Assembly (NCBI GenBank): GCA_937998865.1
Contig: CALLBR010000023.1
Span: forward strand, 1-38,270
Reading direction: 5' to 3'
Source of the DNA: an uncultured bacterium
GTDB lineage: Bacteria > Nitrospirota > Thermodesulfovibrionia > Thermodesulfovibrionales > Thermodesulfovibrionaceae
Length of the DNA: 38,270 nucleotides
Shown in pieces: positions 25,384-34,950 of this stretch. Every line of letters begins with the position of its first letter. Position 1 is the stretch's first letter. A program made the translations under genes and the position numbers. The notes beneath the pieces are model-generated. The model was given only the letters and a program-made list of their open reading frames with translations, ran no database searches and was not told the origin of the DNA.

Positions 25384-25643
25384 TATTCTTCCTCCTGTAA
25401 TCCATATTTTTTGTCTAATTCATTTGTTTTTTTAGAATAAAGGACATTAAGAATCACAAAAACTATTAGAGAACCTTGTGCTCCCATGTAATAGCCCAGG
25501 GGAAACCCAAAAATTGTAATTTCGTTAAGATATGAAGCCACAATTGCTGCACCGTAAGAAATTATGAACCAAATTAGTAAAATCAGTAGCATGAGAGTTT
25601 TGTTTTCCCTCCAATAATTACTTAGTACGTCACTTTTAATCAT
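25383..25643 (-). CDS. DUF4212 symporter small subunit
   Basis: This 86-residue protein has two helices and the DUF4212 signature: YWRENKTLMLLILLIWFIISYG, then FGFPLGYYMGAQGSLIVFVILN and the C-terminal DKKYGLQEE. Members are the small subunit of the sodium/solute symporter encoded next to them. It has AAAGGAGG before its ATG, and its stop overlaps the symporter start (TAATG). It is the functional parallel of DUF485 in operon B. Confidence 0.9.
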   Translation of the reverse strand: MIKSDVLSNYWRENKTLMLLILLIWFIISYGAAIVASYLNEITIFGFPLGYYMGAQGSLIVFVILNVLYSKKTNELDKKYGLQEEE

Positions 25644-25655
25644 AAAACACCTCCT

Positions 25656-26333
25656 TTAGAATTGATAGTTTTTTTCATATTGACCAAACATGTATCCTGA
25701 TATATTTGGTCTGCCAATTTTTTTTATAAAATCAAACCATGAAAGCTGTACACTTTGAATAAGGGCTATCTCCCTTTGAAAAATCTGTGCAGTAATAAAA
25801 GCATCATAAAGAGCATCATGAAGAGTTTCAACTTTAATGTCAAAAGCTTCTGCTATTTGGGGTAAAGATTTGGCACCTTTGAATTTATGAGAAATTAAAC
25901 CTCTCTCAATCAACCAATTAAAAATAATATATGTATCAATTGCTACTGGCTCAAATTTGATTTTTAAGTTGTTTTTTATCTCTCTCTTTAAGAATTTAAG
26001 ATCAATCTCTAAGAAATGACCTACTATAGGTCTATCCTTTATAAAATTAACAAATTCCATTATAATAGGCTTTATTTCAGGACACTTCTCCAATTCCGAG
26101 TAGGTTAATTCATGGATTAGCACACTTTCCCGCTTTAGTTTACCCTGAGGATTTAAAATTCTATAAAAGATATCACCTAATGATATTCTTCTTTCTTTCA
26201 TAAGTATTGCACCAATGGAGATAATATGGTCTTCCTTTTCATTCAAACCTGTAAGTTCAGTATCAAGAACAACAAATTCTCTTTTCTGAAAAATTGTGGA
26301 TTCTATTCTTTTTTTTCTCAGGAAATTAAACAT
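25656..26333 (-). CDS. DnaQ-like DEDDh 3'-5' exonuclease (operon A copy)
   Basis: This 225-residue exonuclease has motif I VVLDTELTGLN, motif II VGHFLEIDLKFLKREI and motif III LHDALYDAFITAQIF, all catalytic residues present. It is a paralogue of the exonuclease in operon B, which also begins with a short basic segment (here MFNFLRKKR, there MIKFFRKSK). The start at 26333 is chosen over an in-frame ATG at 26357. The earlier ATG lies inside the predicted -24 element, and 26333 gives the same N-terminus as the paralogue. It is the first gene of operon A, about 3 nt after the predicted sigma-54 start. Its substrate is unknown; a signalling role is inferred from its neighbours. Confidence 0.83.
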   Translation of the reverse strand: MFNFLRKKRIESTIFQKREFVVLDTELTGLNEKEDHIISIGAILMKERRISLGDIFYRILNPQGKLKRESVLIHELTYSELEKCPEIKPIIMEFVNFIKDRPIVGHFLEIDLKFLKREIKNNLKIKFEPVAIDTYIIFNWLIERGLISHKFKGAKSLPQIAEAFDIKVETLHDALYDAFITAQIFQREIALIQSVQLSWFDFIKKIGRPNISGYMFGQYEKNYQF

Positions 26334-26345
26334 GAAGATTTTACA

Positions 26346-26361
26346 AACAATTCGCATGCCA
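26346..26361 (-). promoter_or_regulatory. Sigma-54-type promoter of operon A
   Basis: On the minus strand the sequence is TGGCAT-gcgaa-TTGTT. The -24 half is identical to that of operon B. The -12 half has GT in place of GC, so it may be weak or tightly controlled. The ATG at 26333 is 14 nt after the T of that pair, as at the other two sigma-54 promoters (15 and 16 nt). Confidence 0.55.
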
Positions 26362-26412
26362 TAAAAAATAATTTGAAAAATATAGGTTTTTTTTATATTT
26401 TGATTTTAAGAT

Positions 26413-26448
26413 CGTTACCTAAAGTAAAGATTGGGAAAAAATGTAACA
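26413..26448. promoter_or_regulatory. Enhancer (UAS) of operon A, related to that of operon B
   Basis: CGTTACCTAAAGTAAAG (26413-26429) agrees with the perfect operon B dyad at 12 of 17 positions. A third half-site, GTAACA, is at 26443-26448. Distances to the -24 element (52-68 bp and 82-87 bp) match those of operon B (51-67 and 84-89 bp). Otherwise the 188-bp gap between tRNA-Leu and the exonuclease shows no gene. Confidence 0.6.
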
Positions 26449-26545
26449 TAAAGTGAATTTAAAGGGGGTTTTAAAATAGTATTGTAAGAAGTTGTGATAG
26501 GACATACTAAATGTGCCTTATTTGAGGCGATGATAATCTATAAAA

Positions 26546-26626
26546 TGCGAGAGGAGGGATTTGAACCCTCACGGGTTGCCCCACTGGATTCTAAGTCCAG
26601 CGCGTCTGCCTTTCCGCCACTCTCGC
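26546..26626 (-). tRNA. tRNA-Leu (anticodon UAG)
   Basis: The minus strand folds as a tRNA with the 7-bp acceptor GCGAGAG/CTCTCGC, anticodon stem CTGGA/TCCAG with loop CTTAGAA (anticodon TAG, reading CUA-type leucine codons), a long class II variable arm (TGGGGCAACCCGT) and T-loop TTCAAAT. CCA is not encoded. It lies 22 bp after purD on the same strand, so it could be processed from the purD transcript or have its own promoter inside purD. Confidence 0.95.
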
Positions 26627-26648
26627 TAAGTTTTATTTTAATAGAACA

Positions 26649-27914
26649 TTAAACCTTTAATCCAATATCCTTTCTGTAGTGCATTCCTTCAAATTTTATG
26701 AATTCAATAGCACCATAGGCTTTCTGTCTCGCCTCCTTTAGATCTTTACCTAAGGCTGTTACTCCTAAGACCCTTCCGCCATTTGTTACGATTTTACCCT
26801 TATCATCAAACTTAGTGCCGGCATGAAAAATTGTAACATCTTTTAAATTTTTTAAAAATTCGAGTCCTTCTATGTTAAAGCCTTTTTTATATTTACCTGG
26901 ATATCCCTGAGAGGCTAAAATAACGCATAAAGAAGCATCAACTTTCCATTTAATATCTACTTTATTTAGCTTTCCATTAGCAATCCCCATAAACACATCC
27001 AATAAATCGGTCTCTAGTCTCGGTAAAATAACCTGAGTTTCAGGATCTCCGAACCGACAATTGAACTCTAATACATAAGGTTTATTATCCACAATCATTA
27101 ATCCAGCATAGAGAATTCCTTTATAAACAATTCCCTCTTGTTTTAATCCCTTAATTGTGGGTTTTATGATAGTTTCCAAGATAATTTTTTCTAGCTCAGG
27201 AGTTATGACGGGATTTGGACTATATGTTCCCATCCCACCTGTGTTTGGACCTTCATCATTATCAAGAAGTCTTTTATGATCCTTAGATGTTACCATAGGT
27301 AATATATTTTTGCCATCTGTGAAGATTAAGTATGAGGCTTCAACACCTTCTAAATATTCTTCAATAACAACTTTGTCACCAGCAGGACCGAAAATTTTAT
27401 CTTTCATAATTAGCTTCAAAGCATCTAAGGCTTCTTCATAACTTTTGCATACAAACACTCCCTTACCAGCTGCAAGTCCATCAGCCTTGACAACTATAGG
27501 AGTGCCTTTAAGTCTAATGTAATCTTCTGCATGAGTATAAGAGGTGAAAACCTTATATTCAGCAGTAGGAATTTTATGTCTTTTCATAAATTCTTTTGCA
27601 AATACCTTGCTACTTTCAAGCTGAGCTGCTGCTTTTGTGGGTCCTATAATCTTTCTTCCTTCTTTTTGAAAAAGATCTACTATTCCTTTTGCAAGAGGGT
27701 CTTCAGGACCTACAACTGTTAAATCTATCCATTCATACTTTACAAAATCTAAAAGATTTGAGAAGTCTCTACTTTCTACTTCTAAGCATTCAGCAATTTC
27801 AGCAATCCCAGCATTTCCCGGAACACAGTAAATTTTATCCACTACCCTTGATTGGGCAAGTTTCCAAACTATTGCGTGTTCTCTTCCACCAGAGCCAATT
27901 ACAAGAACTTTCAT
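26649..27914 (-). CDS. purD: Phosphoribosylamine-glycine ligase
   Basis: PurD (421 residues, normal length) makes glycinamide ribonucleotide from phosphoribosylamine, glycine and ATP, the second step of purine synthesis. The N-terminal [22 protein letters not shown], the ATP-grasp segment [18 protein letters not shown], the conserved [22 protein letters not shown] and [19 protein letters not shown] are all present. It overlaps the preceding globin-PsiE gene by 4 bp (ATGA), and no other early purine genes are nearby. Confidence 0.97.
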   Translation of the reverse strand: MKVLVIGSGGREHAIVWKLAQSRVVDKIYCVPGNAGIAEIAECLEVESRDFSNLLDFVKYEWIDLTVVGPEDPLAKGIVDLFQKEGRKIIGPTKAAAQLESSKVFAKEFMKRHKIPTAEYKVFTSYTHAEDYIRLKGTPIVVKADGLAAGKGVFVCKSYEEALDALKLIMKDKIFGPAGDKVVIEEYLEGVEASYLIFTDGKNILPMVTSKDHKRLLDNDEGPNTGGMGTYSPNPVITPELEKIILETIIKPTIKGLKQEGIVYKGILYAGLMIVDNKPYVLEFNCRFGDPETQVILPRLETDLLDVFMGIANGKLNKVDIKWKVDASLCVILASQGYPGKYKKGFNIEGLEFLKNLKDVTIFHAGTKFDDKGKIVTNGGRVLGVTALGKDLKEARQKAYGAIEFIKFEGMHYRKDIGLKV

Positions 27915-28807
27915 CTTCTGTCCTCCTCTGTCTTTTTAACTAACCAATAAATGAGACCTATTACAAGAACTGAAATCACCAATGCTCCTATAAATTCAAG
28001 GCTATCGTGTTTCAAAGTAGCAATCATAACTTCTCTTATTGTTGTTACAAGAGCAACTCCTATAAAAACACTTATTTTAAATTTACCACCTCTTAAATGG
28101 GCTATTTCTGTGTTTATTAATTCAAGCATTACCCATAGAATTAGAACTGAGCCTAAAGCAGTGATTATTGTCTGTTCTAATTTGCCAGTAAATATTTCGT
28201 ATATATCTCTTCCGCATAGAAAAATTACTGCTCCTGTTAGCAATATCAATCCTGAAATTAAAAAAACACTTGTAATTTGAGAGAATACTTCACCAAATCT
28301 AACTATTTTACCTTTAACTTTATAAACTGGCGAATATCCTCTTGCTTCTTCCTCCAAATAGGCAGATAGAATAATATCTAGATTTATATCGAGTATTTTA
28401 TTGATGGATATCAAGTAATTGTCTTTTTCTTCCTCCAGATCTGGTTCTTCACACACTAAACCAGCGGTTGTATTTCTAACAATATTTATAGCTCTAATCA
28501 AAAAATGAGGTTCAACACCGATTTTTTCATGTTTTTGCCCTATTTGGATAAGTTTGTCATAATAGAAATTATCATATTTTCCTGAGAAGAGATTAATAAA
28601 CCAAACTTTGATAACATTTTTTACATGCTTCATTAAAGACTCACTTCTAAAGACCTTTTTAGCAGACTCTGTAGCATTAATCCATTGAAAAATAGCATCC
28701 ATAACTCTATCAGCCCTTTTTTCCATTACTTCTTTAAGGGCTAGGAGCCTTTTTTCATCTTCTTTCGTAAAATAATAGTGGGCTTTAATTTCTTTAAATG
28801 GTCTCAT
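27911..28807 (-). CDS. Globin-coupled (protoglobin-like) sensor fused to PsiE membrane domain
   Basis: This 298-residue, two-part protein has residues about 1-155 resembling a sensor globin. They include an all-helical segment with WFINLFSGKYDNFYYDKL followed by IGQKHEKIGVEP, the globin-sensor signature in which H93 would be the proximal haem ligand. Residues about 175-290 form four hydrophobic helices matching the PsiE (phosphate-starvation-inducible) family, with IFLCGRDIYEIF, ILWVMLELINTEIAHLRGGKF and TTIREVMIATL. A cytosolic gas or redox sensor joined to a membrane module is the natural reading. It lies between purH (1-bp gap) and purD (4-bp overlap), so it is made with purine enzymes. 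The function is unknown and haem binding is unproven. Confidence 0.72.
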   Translation of the reverse strand: MRPFKEIKAHYYFTKEDEKRLLALKEVMEKRADRVMDAIFQWINATESAKKVFRSESLMKHVKNVIKVWFINLFSGKYDNFYYDKLIQIGQKHEKIGVEPHFLIRAINIVRNTTAGLVCEEPDLEEEKDNYLISINKILDINLDIILSAYLEEEARGYSPVYKVKGKIVRFGEVFSQITSVFLISGLILLTGAVIFLCGRDIYEIFTGKLEQTIITALGSVLILWVMLELINTEIAHLRGGKFKISVFIGVALVTTIREVMIATLKHDSLEFIGALVISVLVIGLIYWLVKKTEEDRR

Positions 28808-28808
28808 C

Positions 28809-30344
28809 TTAGTGCCTAAAATGCCTTATTCCTGTTAATACCATTGCTATATTATACTGATTTGCAGCATCAATTACTTCCTGATCACGAATAGAACCGC
28901 CGGGCTGAATTATGGCAGTCACTCCATTTTGTGCAAAAACATCAATATTGTCTCTGAAAGGGAAAAATCCATCAGAAGCCACAACACAACCTTTAAGGGG
29001 GCTTAAAGCATGCAGAGCTCCAATTTTAGATGAAAATACTCTGCTTGTCTGTCCTATTCCAAGACCTAAAGTGCGATCTTCTTTGGCATAAACTATAGCA
29101 TTTGATTTCACATGTTTGCAAACTTTCCAAGCAAATCTCAGAGCTTTCCATTCTTCCTCTGTTGGCTTTCTTTTAGTTACTATCTTAGCTTGAGCAAACT
29201 CATCATCCACCACATCCCAGTTTTGAACTATAAACCCACCAAGTATTCTTTTTAGGTCAAAGCCAGAGGGTATTATTTTTTCTTTTAATGCTGGGAATTT
29301 GATTATTCTTAGATTTTTCTTTGAAGTAAAAACATCTAAAGCTGACTTTTCAAAATCTGGTGCAATTATTACTTCATAGAAAGTTGAAATTATCTCTTCA
29401 GCTGTTTTCTCATCCAAAGCTCTATTAAAGGCAACTATTCCTCCGAAAGCACTTACTGGATCACACTCAAAGGCTTTTTTATAAGCATCATAAAGACTGT
29501 CAGCAATAGCAACACCGCAAGGATTGTTATGTTTTACTATTACGCATACAGGCTCATTAAACTCTGCAGCTAAAAGCACTGCTGAATGAGTATCCAGATA
29601 GTTATTGAAAGACATTTCTTTTCCTTGTAAAACTTCTGCCTCAATTAAGGAGGGTTTTTCATCCAATGCATAAAGAGCCGCCTTTTGATGAGGATTTTCA
29701 CCGTACCTAAGAGTTTCTACCATTTTTAGCTGTATAATCCAGTCTTTCTTGAATTCTAAAGTTTGGGTTAATTTTGTAAAATAATCTGCTATCATCGCAT
29801 CATATCTTGCTGTGTGAGAGAAAACTTTTTTTGCAAGTTCAAACCTTTTTTCCAGTGAAACATTTCCCTTTTTAATGTCTTCTAAGATGGAAGAGTAATC
29901 ATCAGGATCCACAATTACTAATACATCTTTATAATTTTTAGCAGCTGCTCTAAGCATGGTAGGTCCACCAATATCAATATTTTCAATGGCTTCCTCAAGA
30001 GTTACTCCTTCTTTTTTGATTGTTGCCTCAAAGGGATAAAGATTAACCACTACCATGTCAATTGGCTTAATGCCAAGATTTTCCATGGCTTCCAAGTCTT
30101 CTTTTTTGTCTCTTCTTGCCAGTATTCCTCCGTGTATGAGTGGATGAAGAGTTTTTACCCTTCCATCCATTATCTCTGGAAAACCTGTATAGTGAGAAAC
30201 ATCTATCACAGGTATACCAGATTCTCTTAATAATTTTGCAGTGCCACCTGTTGAAAGAATTTCCACCCCAAGCATGCTTAGGCTTTTTGCAAATTCTGAA
30301 ATTCCTCTTTTATCCCACACGCTAATTAATGCTCTCTTTATCAC
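28809..30344 (-). CDS. purH: AICAR transformylase / IMP cyclohydrolase
   Basis: This 511-residue bifunctional enzyme carries out the last two steps to IMP. The N-terminal cyclohydrolase domain of the MGS fold has [15 protein letters not shown] and [14 protein letters not shown] with [15 protein letters not shown]. The transformylase domain has [25 protein letters not shown] and [13 protein letters not shown], ending with [15 protein letters not shown] and TGIRHFRH. The start codon is GTG, overlapping the carB stop (GTGA), with AAGGAGG upstream. It therefore belongs to the same coupled transcript as the pyrimidine genes. Confidence 0.97.
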   Translation of the reverse strand: MIKRALISVWDKRGISEFAKSLSMLGVEILSTGGTAKLLRESGIPVIDVSHYTGFPEIMDGRVKTLHPLIHGGILARRDKKEDLEAMENLGIKPIDMVVVNLYPFEATIKKEGVTLEEAIENIDIGGPTMLRAAAKNYKDVLVIVDPDDYSSILEDIKKGNVSLEKRFELAKKVFSHTARYDAMIADYFTKLTQTLEFKKDWIIQLKMVETLRYGENPHQKAALYALDEKPSLIEAEVLQGKEMSFNNYLDTHSAVLLAAEFNEPVCVIVKHNNPCGVAIADSLYDAYKKAFECDPVSAFGGIVAFNRALDEKTAEEIISTFYEVIIAPDFEKSALDVFTSKKNLRIIKFPALKEKIIPSGFDLKRILGGFIVQNWDVVDDEFAQAKIVTKRKPTEEEWKALRFAWKVCKHVKSNAIVYAKEDRTLGLGIGQTSRVFSSKIGALHALSPLKGCVVASDGFFPFRDNIDVFAQNGVTAIIQPGGSIRDQEVIDAANQYNIAMVLTGIRHFRH

Positions 30345-33300
30345 TGAAGCACCTCCTTATGATATTCCTGGATTGACCTTATACTTATAGGATGTTCTTT
30401 AAGTCTACGAATGGCTTTGACAATTGCTTTTGCTCCTGAAATAGTCGTAGTATAAGGAATTTTATATTGAAGAGCTCCTCTTCTTATGTACATAGAGTCT
30501 TTCTGAGCCTGTTTTCCAAACACTGTGTTTATTATAAAACTAATTTGCTTATTTTTAATTAAGTCAAGGACATTAGGCCTTCCCTCCTGAAGTTTGTTTA
30601 TTAACTCAACTTTCAGACCCTGATCCTGTAAAAACTTTGCCGTACCTCTTGTTGCTATAACAGTAAAACCAAGTTCTATAAACTCTTTTGCAATAGGTAA
30701 AACCTGTGCCTTGTCATTATCTTTAACACTAATAAAAACTCTACCATTTAGTGGAATTTTACCCATGGCACTCATCTGTGCCTTGGCATAGGCAAGGCCA
30801 AAGTCCTCATCAATCCCCATAACCTCTCCTGTTGACTTCATCTCAGGACCTAAAATTACATCCACTTCAGGGAATTTATCGAAGGGGAAAATAGCCTCTT
30901 TTACTGTAACATAGGGAATTTTTATATTATTAGAAAGTCCCAGTTCTCTTAAAGTTTTACCTACCATAATTTTGGCTGCCATTGCAGCCAGGGGAAATCC
31001 AATACTTTTACTTACATAGGGAATTGTTCTTGATGCCCGAGGATTAACCTCAAGCACATAAATTTCAGACTCTTTAATAGCATATTGAACATTCATAAGT
31101 CCTTTGACTTCAAGCTCTTTTGCAATAGCTATTGTTTCTTCTTTAATTTTTTCAATTATATCCTCTGAAAGAGAATAGGGGGGTAAGGAACAGGCAGAAT
31201 CACCAGAATGAATTCCAGCTTCCTCAATATGCTGCATTATGCCTGCTACAACAACATCTACTCCATCAGAAATTGCATCCACATCAATTTCAATAGCATC
31301 TTCTAAATATCTATCAATGAGAACGGGATGATCCTCTGAAGCTTTCACTGCCTCTCTCATATATCTTCTTAGAGATTCTTCATCATAAACAATTTCCATA
31401 GCTCTTCCACCAAGTACGTAGGAAGGTCTAACAAGAATGGGATATCCAAGCTCATCTGCTATTTTTAAAGCTTCCTCTAAAGAAGTGGCAGTGCCACTCG
31501 GGGGTTGTTTTAGCTTTAATTTATCCACAAGCTCTTTAAATCTCTTTCTATCCTCAGCTCTATCTATAGCATCAGCTTTTGTTCCCAGTATGTTTACTCC
31601 ATGGGCTTCCAAAGCCTTTGCAAGTTTAAGGGGTGTTTGTCCACCAAATTGAAGAATTACTCCAAGAGGTTTTTCCCTTTCAATAATATGCAGAACATCC
31701 TCAAGAGTAAGAGGTTCAAAATAGAGTCTGTCAGAGGTGTCATAATCAGTGCTTACTGTTTCTGGATTACAGTTTATCATTATTGTTTCATAGCCAAGCT
31801 CTCTTAAGCCAAAAACAGAGTGAACACAGCAGTAGTCAAACTCTATTCCTTGTCCTATTCTATTTGGTCCAGAGCCGAGAATGATAACTTTATTCCCATT
31901 ATCTGTAGGAGGTGCATCAGAAGCATAGTTTAACTCAGAGGAATTAATATGGCAGAATCCTCTCTCATAAGAAGAATACATATAAGGAGTATGAGCAACA
32001 AATTCAGCAGCGCAGGTATCAACAAGTTTGTAAGTAGGTTTTATATTCAGTCTTTCCCTTATTTTTCTTATTTGTTCTTCTGATGCTTCAAGAAGATTGG
32101 CTAATCTTCTATCTGAAATACCCTTTTGTTTAGCAGTAAAGATCAGTTCTTGCAATTCTTTATCTCTTATGCTCGTTAATTTAACTTCTTTTAGGCTTTC
32201 TTCAAAATCTACGATTTCTTTTATGTTATTTAAAAACCACGGATCTATTCCTGTTAATTCATATATTTCTTGAATAGTGAAACCCCTTCTTATTGCCTCA
32301 GCTATATACCAAAGTCTCTCTGCATTGGGATTTTTAAGTCTCCATCTAATCTCTTCTAAGGAGGCATTAATCTCTTCAAAACCATAAGAGCCAATCTCTA
32401 AGGACCGAATTGCTTTTCCTAAGGCTTCTTTAAAGGTTCTACCTATAGCCATTACTTCACCAACTGATTTCATCTGAGTTGTAAGAGTTGGATTAGCCTC
32501 TGGGAATTTTTCAAAGGTAAATCTTGGCACTTTTACTACCACATAATCCAAAGTAGGCTCAAAACTGGCTGGTGTTACTTTTGTTATGTCATTGGGGATT
32601 TCCTCAAGAGTATATCCTACGGCAAGTTTTGCTGCAATTTTTGCTATTGGGAAACCTGTTGCTTTACTTGCTAAAGCAGAACTACGGGAAACCCTTGGAT
32701 TCATCTCAATTATAACCATTCTACCATTTTGGGGATTTACAGCAAACTGAATATTGCTTCCTCCGGTGTCAACTCCTATTTCTCTTATTGCTTTTATAGC
32801 AGCATCACGCATTATTTGATATTCTCTGTCTGTAAGGGTTTGAACAGGAGCTACTGTGATTGAGTCTCCAGTGTGTACTCCCATTGGATCAAAGTTTTCA
32901 ATAGAGCAAACGATTACCACATTGTCTGCTTTATCTCTCATTACTTCCAGTTCATACTCTTTCCATCCAAGAAGGCTTTCTTCTACAAGCACTTGGCTTA
33001 CAGGGCTTAGTTTCAATGCTCTTTCAAGAAGTTCTTTATACTCTTCAATGTTGTATGCTACTCCGCCTCCTGTGCCTCCTAAGGTAAAGGCAGGCCTTAG
33101 TATGGCAGGAAAACCGATCCATTCAATTACTTCAAGACCTTGTTTAAAGCTATTTACAGCAGATGAACGAGGCAGATCAAGTCCAATTTTCATCATAGCT
33201 TTTTTGAATAGTTCTCTATCTTCTGCTTTTTTAATAGCCTGTAGATTTGCTCCTATGAGTTCTACGGAATATTTCTCAAGGACTCCAGATTCCCCAAGTT

Positions 33301-33601
33301 CCACAGCAAGATTAAGGGCAGTTTGGCCTCCAAGAGTAGGAAGTAAAGCCTGAGGTCTTTCCTTTTTTATGATGAGTTCTAATATTTCAGCTGTTAGAGG
33401 TTCAATGTAAGTTGAATCTGCCATAGATGGGTCTGTCATAATTGTAGCTGGATTTGAGTTTACAAGAACTACCTCATAACCTTCTTGCTTTAGGGCTTTA
33501 CAAGCCTGAGCACCAGAGTAGTCAAACTCACAGGCTTGACCAATTATAATGGGACCTGAACCTATGATTAATATCTTCCTTATGTCTGTTCTTTTTGGCA
33601 T
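30341..33601 (-). CDS. carB: Carbamoyl-phosphate synthase large chain
   Basis: CarB (1086 residues, full length) makes carbamoyl phosphate from glutamine-derived ammonia, bicarbonate and two ATP. It has two homologous ATP-grasp halves: the first begins [22 protein letters not shown] and has [12 protein letters not shown], and the second begins [22 protein letters not shown] and has [16 protein letters not shown]. An MGS-like allosteric domain closes the protein from about residue 940 ([25 protein letters not shown]). It is separated from carA by one small gene of unknown function and overlaps purH by 4 bp. Confidence 0.98.
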   Translation of the reverse strand: MPKRTDIRKILIIGSGPIIIGQACEFDYSGAQACKALKQEGYEVVLVNSNPATIMTDPSMADSTYIEPLTAEILELIIKKERPQALLPTLGGQTALNLAVELGESGVLEKYSVELIGANLQAIKKAEDRELFKKAMMKIGLDLPRSSAVNSFKQGLEVIEWIGFPAILRPAFTLGGTGGGVAYNIEEYKELLERALKLSPVSQVLVEESLLGWKEYELEVMRDKADNVVIVCSIENFDPMGVHTGDSITVAPVQTLTDREYQIMRDAAIKAIREIGVDTGGSNIQFAVNPQNGRMVIIEMNPRVSRSSALASKATGFPIAKIAAKLAVGYTLEEIPNDITKVTPASFEPTLDYVVVKVPRFTFEKFPEANPTLTTQMKSVGEVMAIGRTFKEALGKAIRSLEIGSYGFEEINASLEEIRWRLKNPNAERLWYIAEAIRRGFTIQEIYELTGIDPWFLNNIKEIVDFEESLKEVKLTSIRDKELQELIFTAKQKGISDRRLANLLEASEEQIRKIRERLNIKPTYKLVDTCAAEFVAHTPYMYSSYERGFCHINSSELNYASDAPPTDNGNKVIILGSGPNRIGQGIEFDYCCVHSVFGLRELGYETIMINCNPETVSTDYDTSDRLYFEPLTLEDVLHIIEREKPLGVILQFGGQTPLKLAKALEAHGVNILGTKADAIDRAEDRKRFKELVDKLKLKQPPSGTATSLEEALKIADELGYPILVRPSYVLGGRAMEIVYDEESLRRYMREAVKASEDHPVLIDRYLEDAIEIDVDAISDGVDVVVAGIMQHIEEAGIHSGDSACSLPPYSLSEDIIEKIKEETIAIAKELEVKGLMNVQYAIKESEIYVLEVNPRASRTIPYVSKSIGFPLAAMAAKIMVGKTLRELGLSNNIKIPYVTVKEAIFPFDKFPEVDVILGPEMKSTGEVMGIDEDFGLAYAKAQMSAMGKIPLNGRVFISVKDNDKAQVLPIAKEFIELGFTVIATRGTAKFLQDQGLKVELINKLQEGRPNVLDLIKNKQISFIINTVFGKQAQKDSMYIRRGALQYKIPYTTTISGAKAIVKAIRRLKEHPISIRSIQEYHKEVLQ

Positions 33602-33602
33602 A

Positions 33603-33842
33603 CTATTTTAATAGTTCCTCCAATCCTTTTAATCTTTCCTTTTGTCTTTCAAGGGCAAGTTTTGTTTCATAGAGTTTTCTTATCCTTTTGTCGTTTAACA
33701 TATCTTCGGTTATTTCAGATACCTTTATTTGGAGAATTTCCTCCAGTTCCCTTATTTTTGTTTCGTAATCTTTTATGTAGTCCTGACAAATTTTGATCTC
33801 TCTCATGGTAGATATGAATACTTCATCATAAGTAATTCCCAT
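33603..33842 (-). CDS. Small coiled-coil protein between carA and carB
   Basis: This 79-residue, highly charged and almost wholly helical protein has heptad-like leucine/isoleucine spacing from about residue 20 to the end ([12 protein letters not shown], then [23 protein letters not shown]). It has no membrane segment, signal peptide or cysteine. It sits 16 bp after carA and 1 bp before the carB ATG, so it is co-translated with both subunits of carbamoyl-phosphate synthase. I do not recognise a family. It could be an assembly or tethering factor, or unrelated to the enzyme. Confidence 0.75.
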   Translation of the reverse strand: MGITYDEVFISTMREIKICQDYIKDYETKIRELEEILQIKVSEITEDMLNDKRIRKLYETKLALERQKERLKGLEELLK

Positions 33843-33858
33843 TTAAGATACCCCTTTC

Positions 33859-34950
33859 TCAGACTCTTTCATACTCTCTTACAATTTCTCTAAACCTTAC
33901 AAAAACATCTAATGCATCATTAGGACCCGGTCCAGCCTCAGGATGATGTTGTACTGAAAAAATTGGATATTCTACATGTTCCATTCCCTCTTCTGTTCCA
34001 TCGTAGAGGTTTCTATGAGTAAGTCTAAATTGATCTTTAAGGTTCTCTATATCAACGCAGTAGTTATGATTTTGAGCTGTTATGGAGATTTTTCCAGTTA
34101 TAAGGTCTTTTACAGGGTGATTCCCTCCATGATGACCAAACTTTAGTTTATATATTCTTCCACCTAAGGCAAGCCCAATTAATTGATGACCAAGACAAAT
34201 TCCAAAAAGAGGTTTTTTCCCAATTAGTCTCTTTACATTATCCACTGCGTAATTAAGAATCCTCGGGTCTCCTGGACCATTACTTAACATGATACATTGA
34301 GGGGACATTTGAAGGACCTCTTCAGGAGGAGTTTTACCAGAAACTACATATACTGAAAAACCTACTCTTTTTAAATTCCTAAGAATACTCCTTTTTACTC
34401 CAAAATCATAAACTACACATAAAGGTAGATTTTCTTCTTTATGGAACCAATATGGTTCTTTACACATTACAGTGCTTACATGATCAATTTCTGAAATGTC
34501 TGGATGGGCATTAACTTTACTGTAAAGACTTAAAGGATTTAAATCTACTGTGGAGATAATTCCCATCTGAGAGCCTTTGTCTCTTAAGTGTTTTGTTAAA
34601 GCACGAGTATCAATGCCCTGAATTCCTACTATTCCATATTTTTTTAAATAATCATTTAGACTTTCTTTAGCTCTCCAATTACTTGGATAGTCTTTGTATT
34701 CTCTTACTACAAAACCTTCTACCTTTGGTCCTCCAATAGATTCTATATCCTCCTCATTTACTCCATAGTTTCCAATCTGAGTGTATGTCATTACAACAAT
34801 CTGTCCTTTATAGGATGGATCTGTAAGGATTTCCTGATAACCTGTCATAGATGTGTTGAAAACTACTTCTCCTATGGATTCTCCTTGTGCACCGAAGGAG
34901 AAACCTTCAAAAAATGTTCCGTCTTTTAAAACCAAAAGAGCTTTTTTCAT
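33859..34950 (-). CDS. carA: Carbamoyl-phosphate synthase small chain (glutaminase)
   Basis: CarA (363 residues) hydrolyses glutamine to feed ammonia to CarB. The N-terminal domain has GYQEILTDPSYKGQIVVMTY. The class I amidotransferase triad is visible as cysteine in FGICLGHQLIGLALGG and His/Glu in SVQHHPEAGPGPND. It overlaps the pyrC 3' end by 4 bp (ATGA). Length and motifs are normal. Confidence 0.97.
   Translation of the reverse strand: MKKALLVLKDGTFFEGFSFGAQGESIGEVVFNTSMTGYQEILTDPSYKGQIVVMTYTQIGNYGVNEEDIESIGGPKVEGFVVREYKDYPSNWRAKESLNDYLKKYGIVGIQGIDTRALTKHLRDKGSQMGIISTVDLNPLSLYSKVNAHPDISEIDHVSTVMCKEPYWFHKEENLPLCVVYDFGVKRSILRNLKRVGFSVYVVSGKTPPEEVLQMSPQCIMLSNGPGDPRILNYAVDNVKRLIGKKPLFGICLGHQLIGLALGGRIYKLKFGHHGGNHPVKDLITGKISITAQNHNYCVDIENLKDQFRLTHRNLYDGTEEGMEHVEYPIFSVQHHPEAGPGPNDALDVFVRFREIVREYERV

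Noticed and set aside
18266-26333. Operons A and B as a simple recent tandem duplication
   Set aside because: Gene order is not the same, the small subunits belong to different families (DUF4212 and DUF485), and the paralogues are well diverged. A recent copy event is unlikely.
26334-26357. Upstream ATG giving the operon A exonuclease eight more residues
   Set aside because: This ATG falls within the predicted -24 promoter element. The downstream ATG gives an N-terminus like that of the paralogue.
32856-33353. 165-codon open frame antisense to carB
   Set aside because: carB is certain on the other strand. The frame is a shadow with Ser/Pro-rich composition typical of antisense reading.
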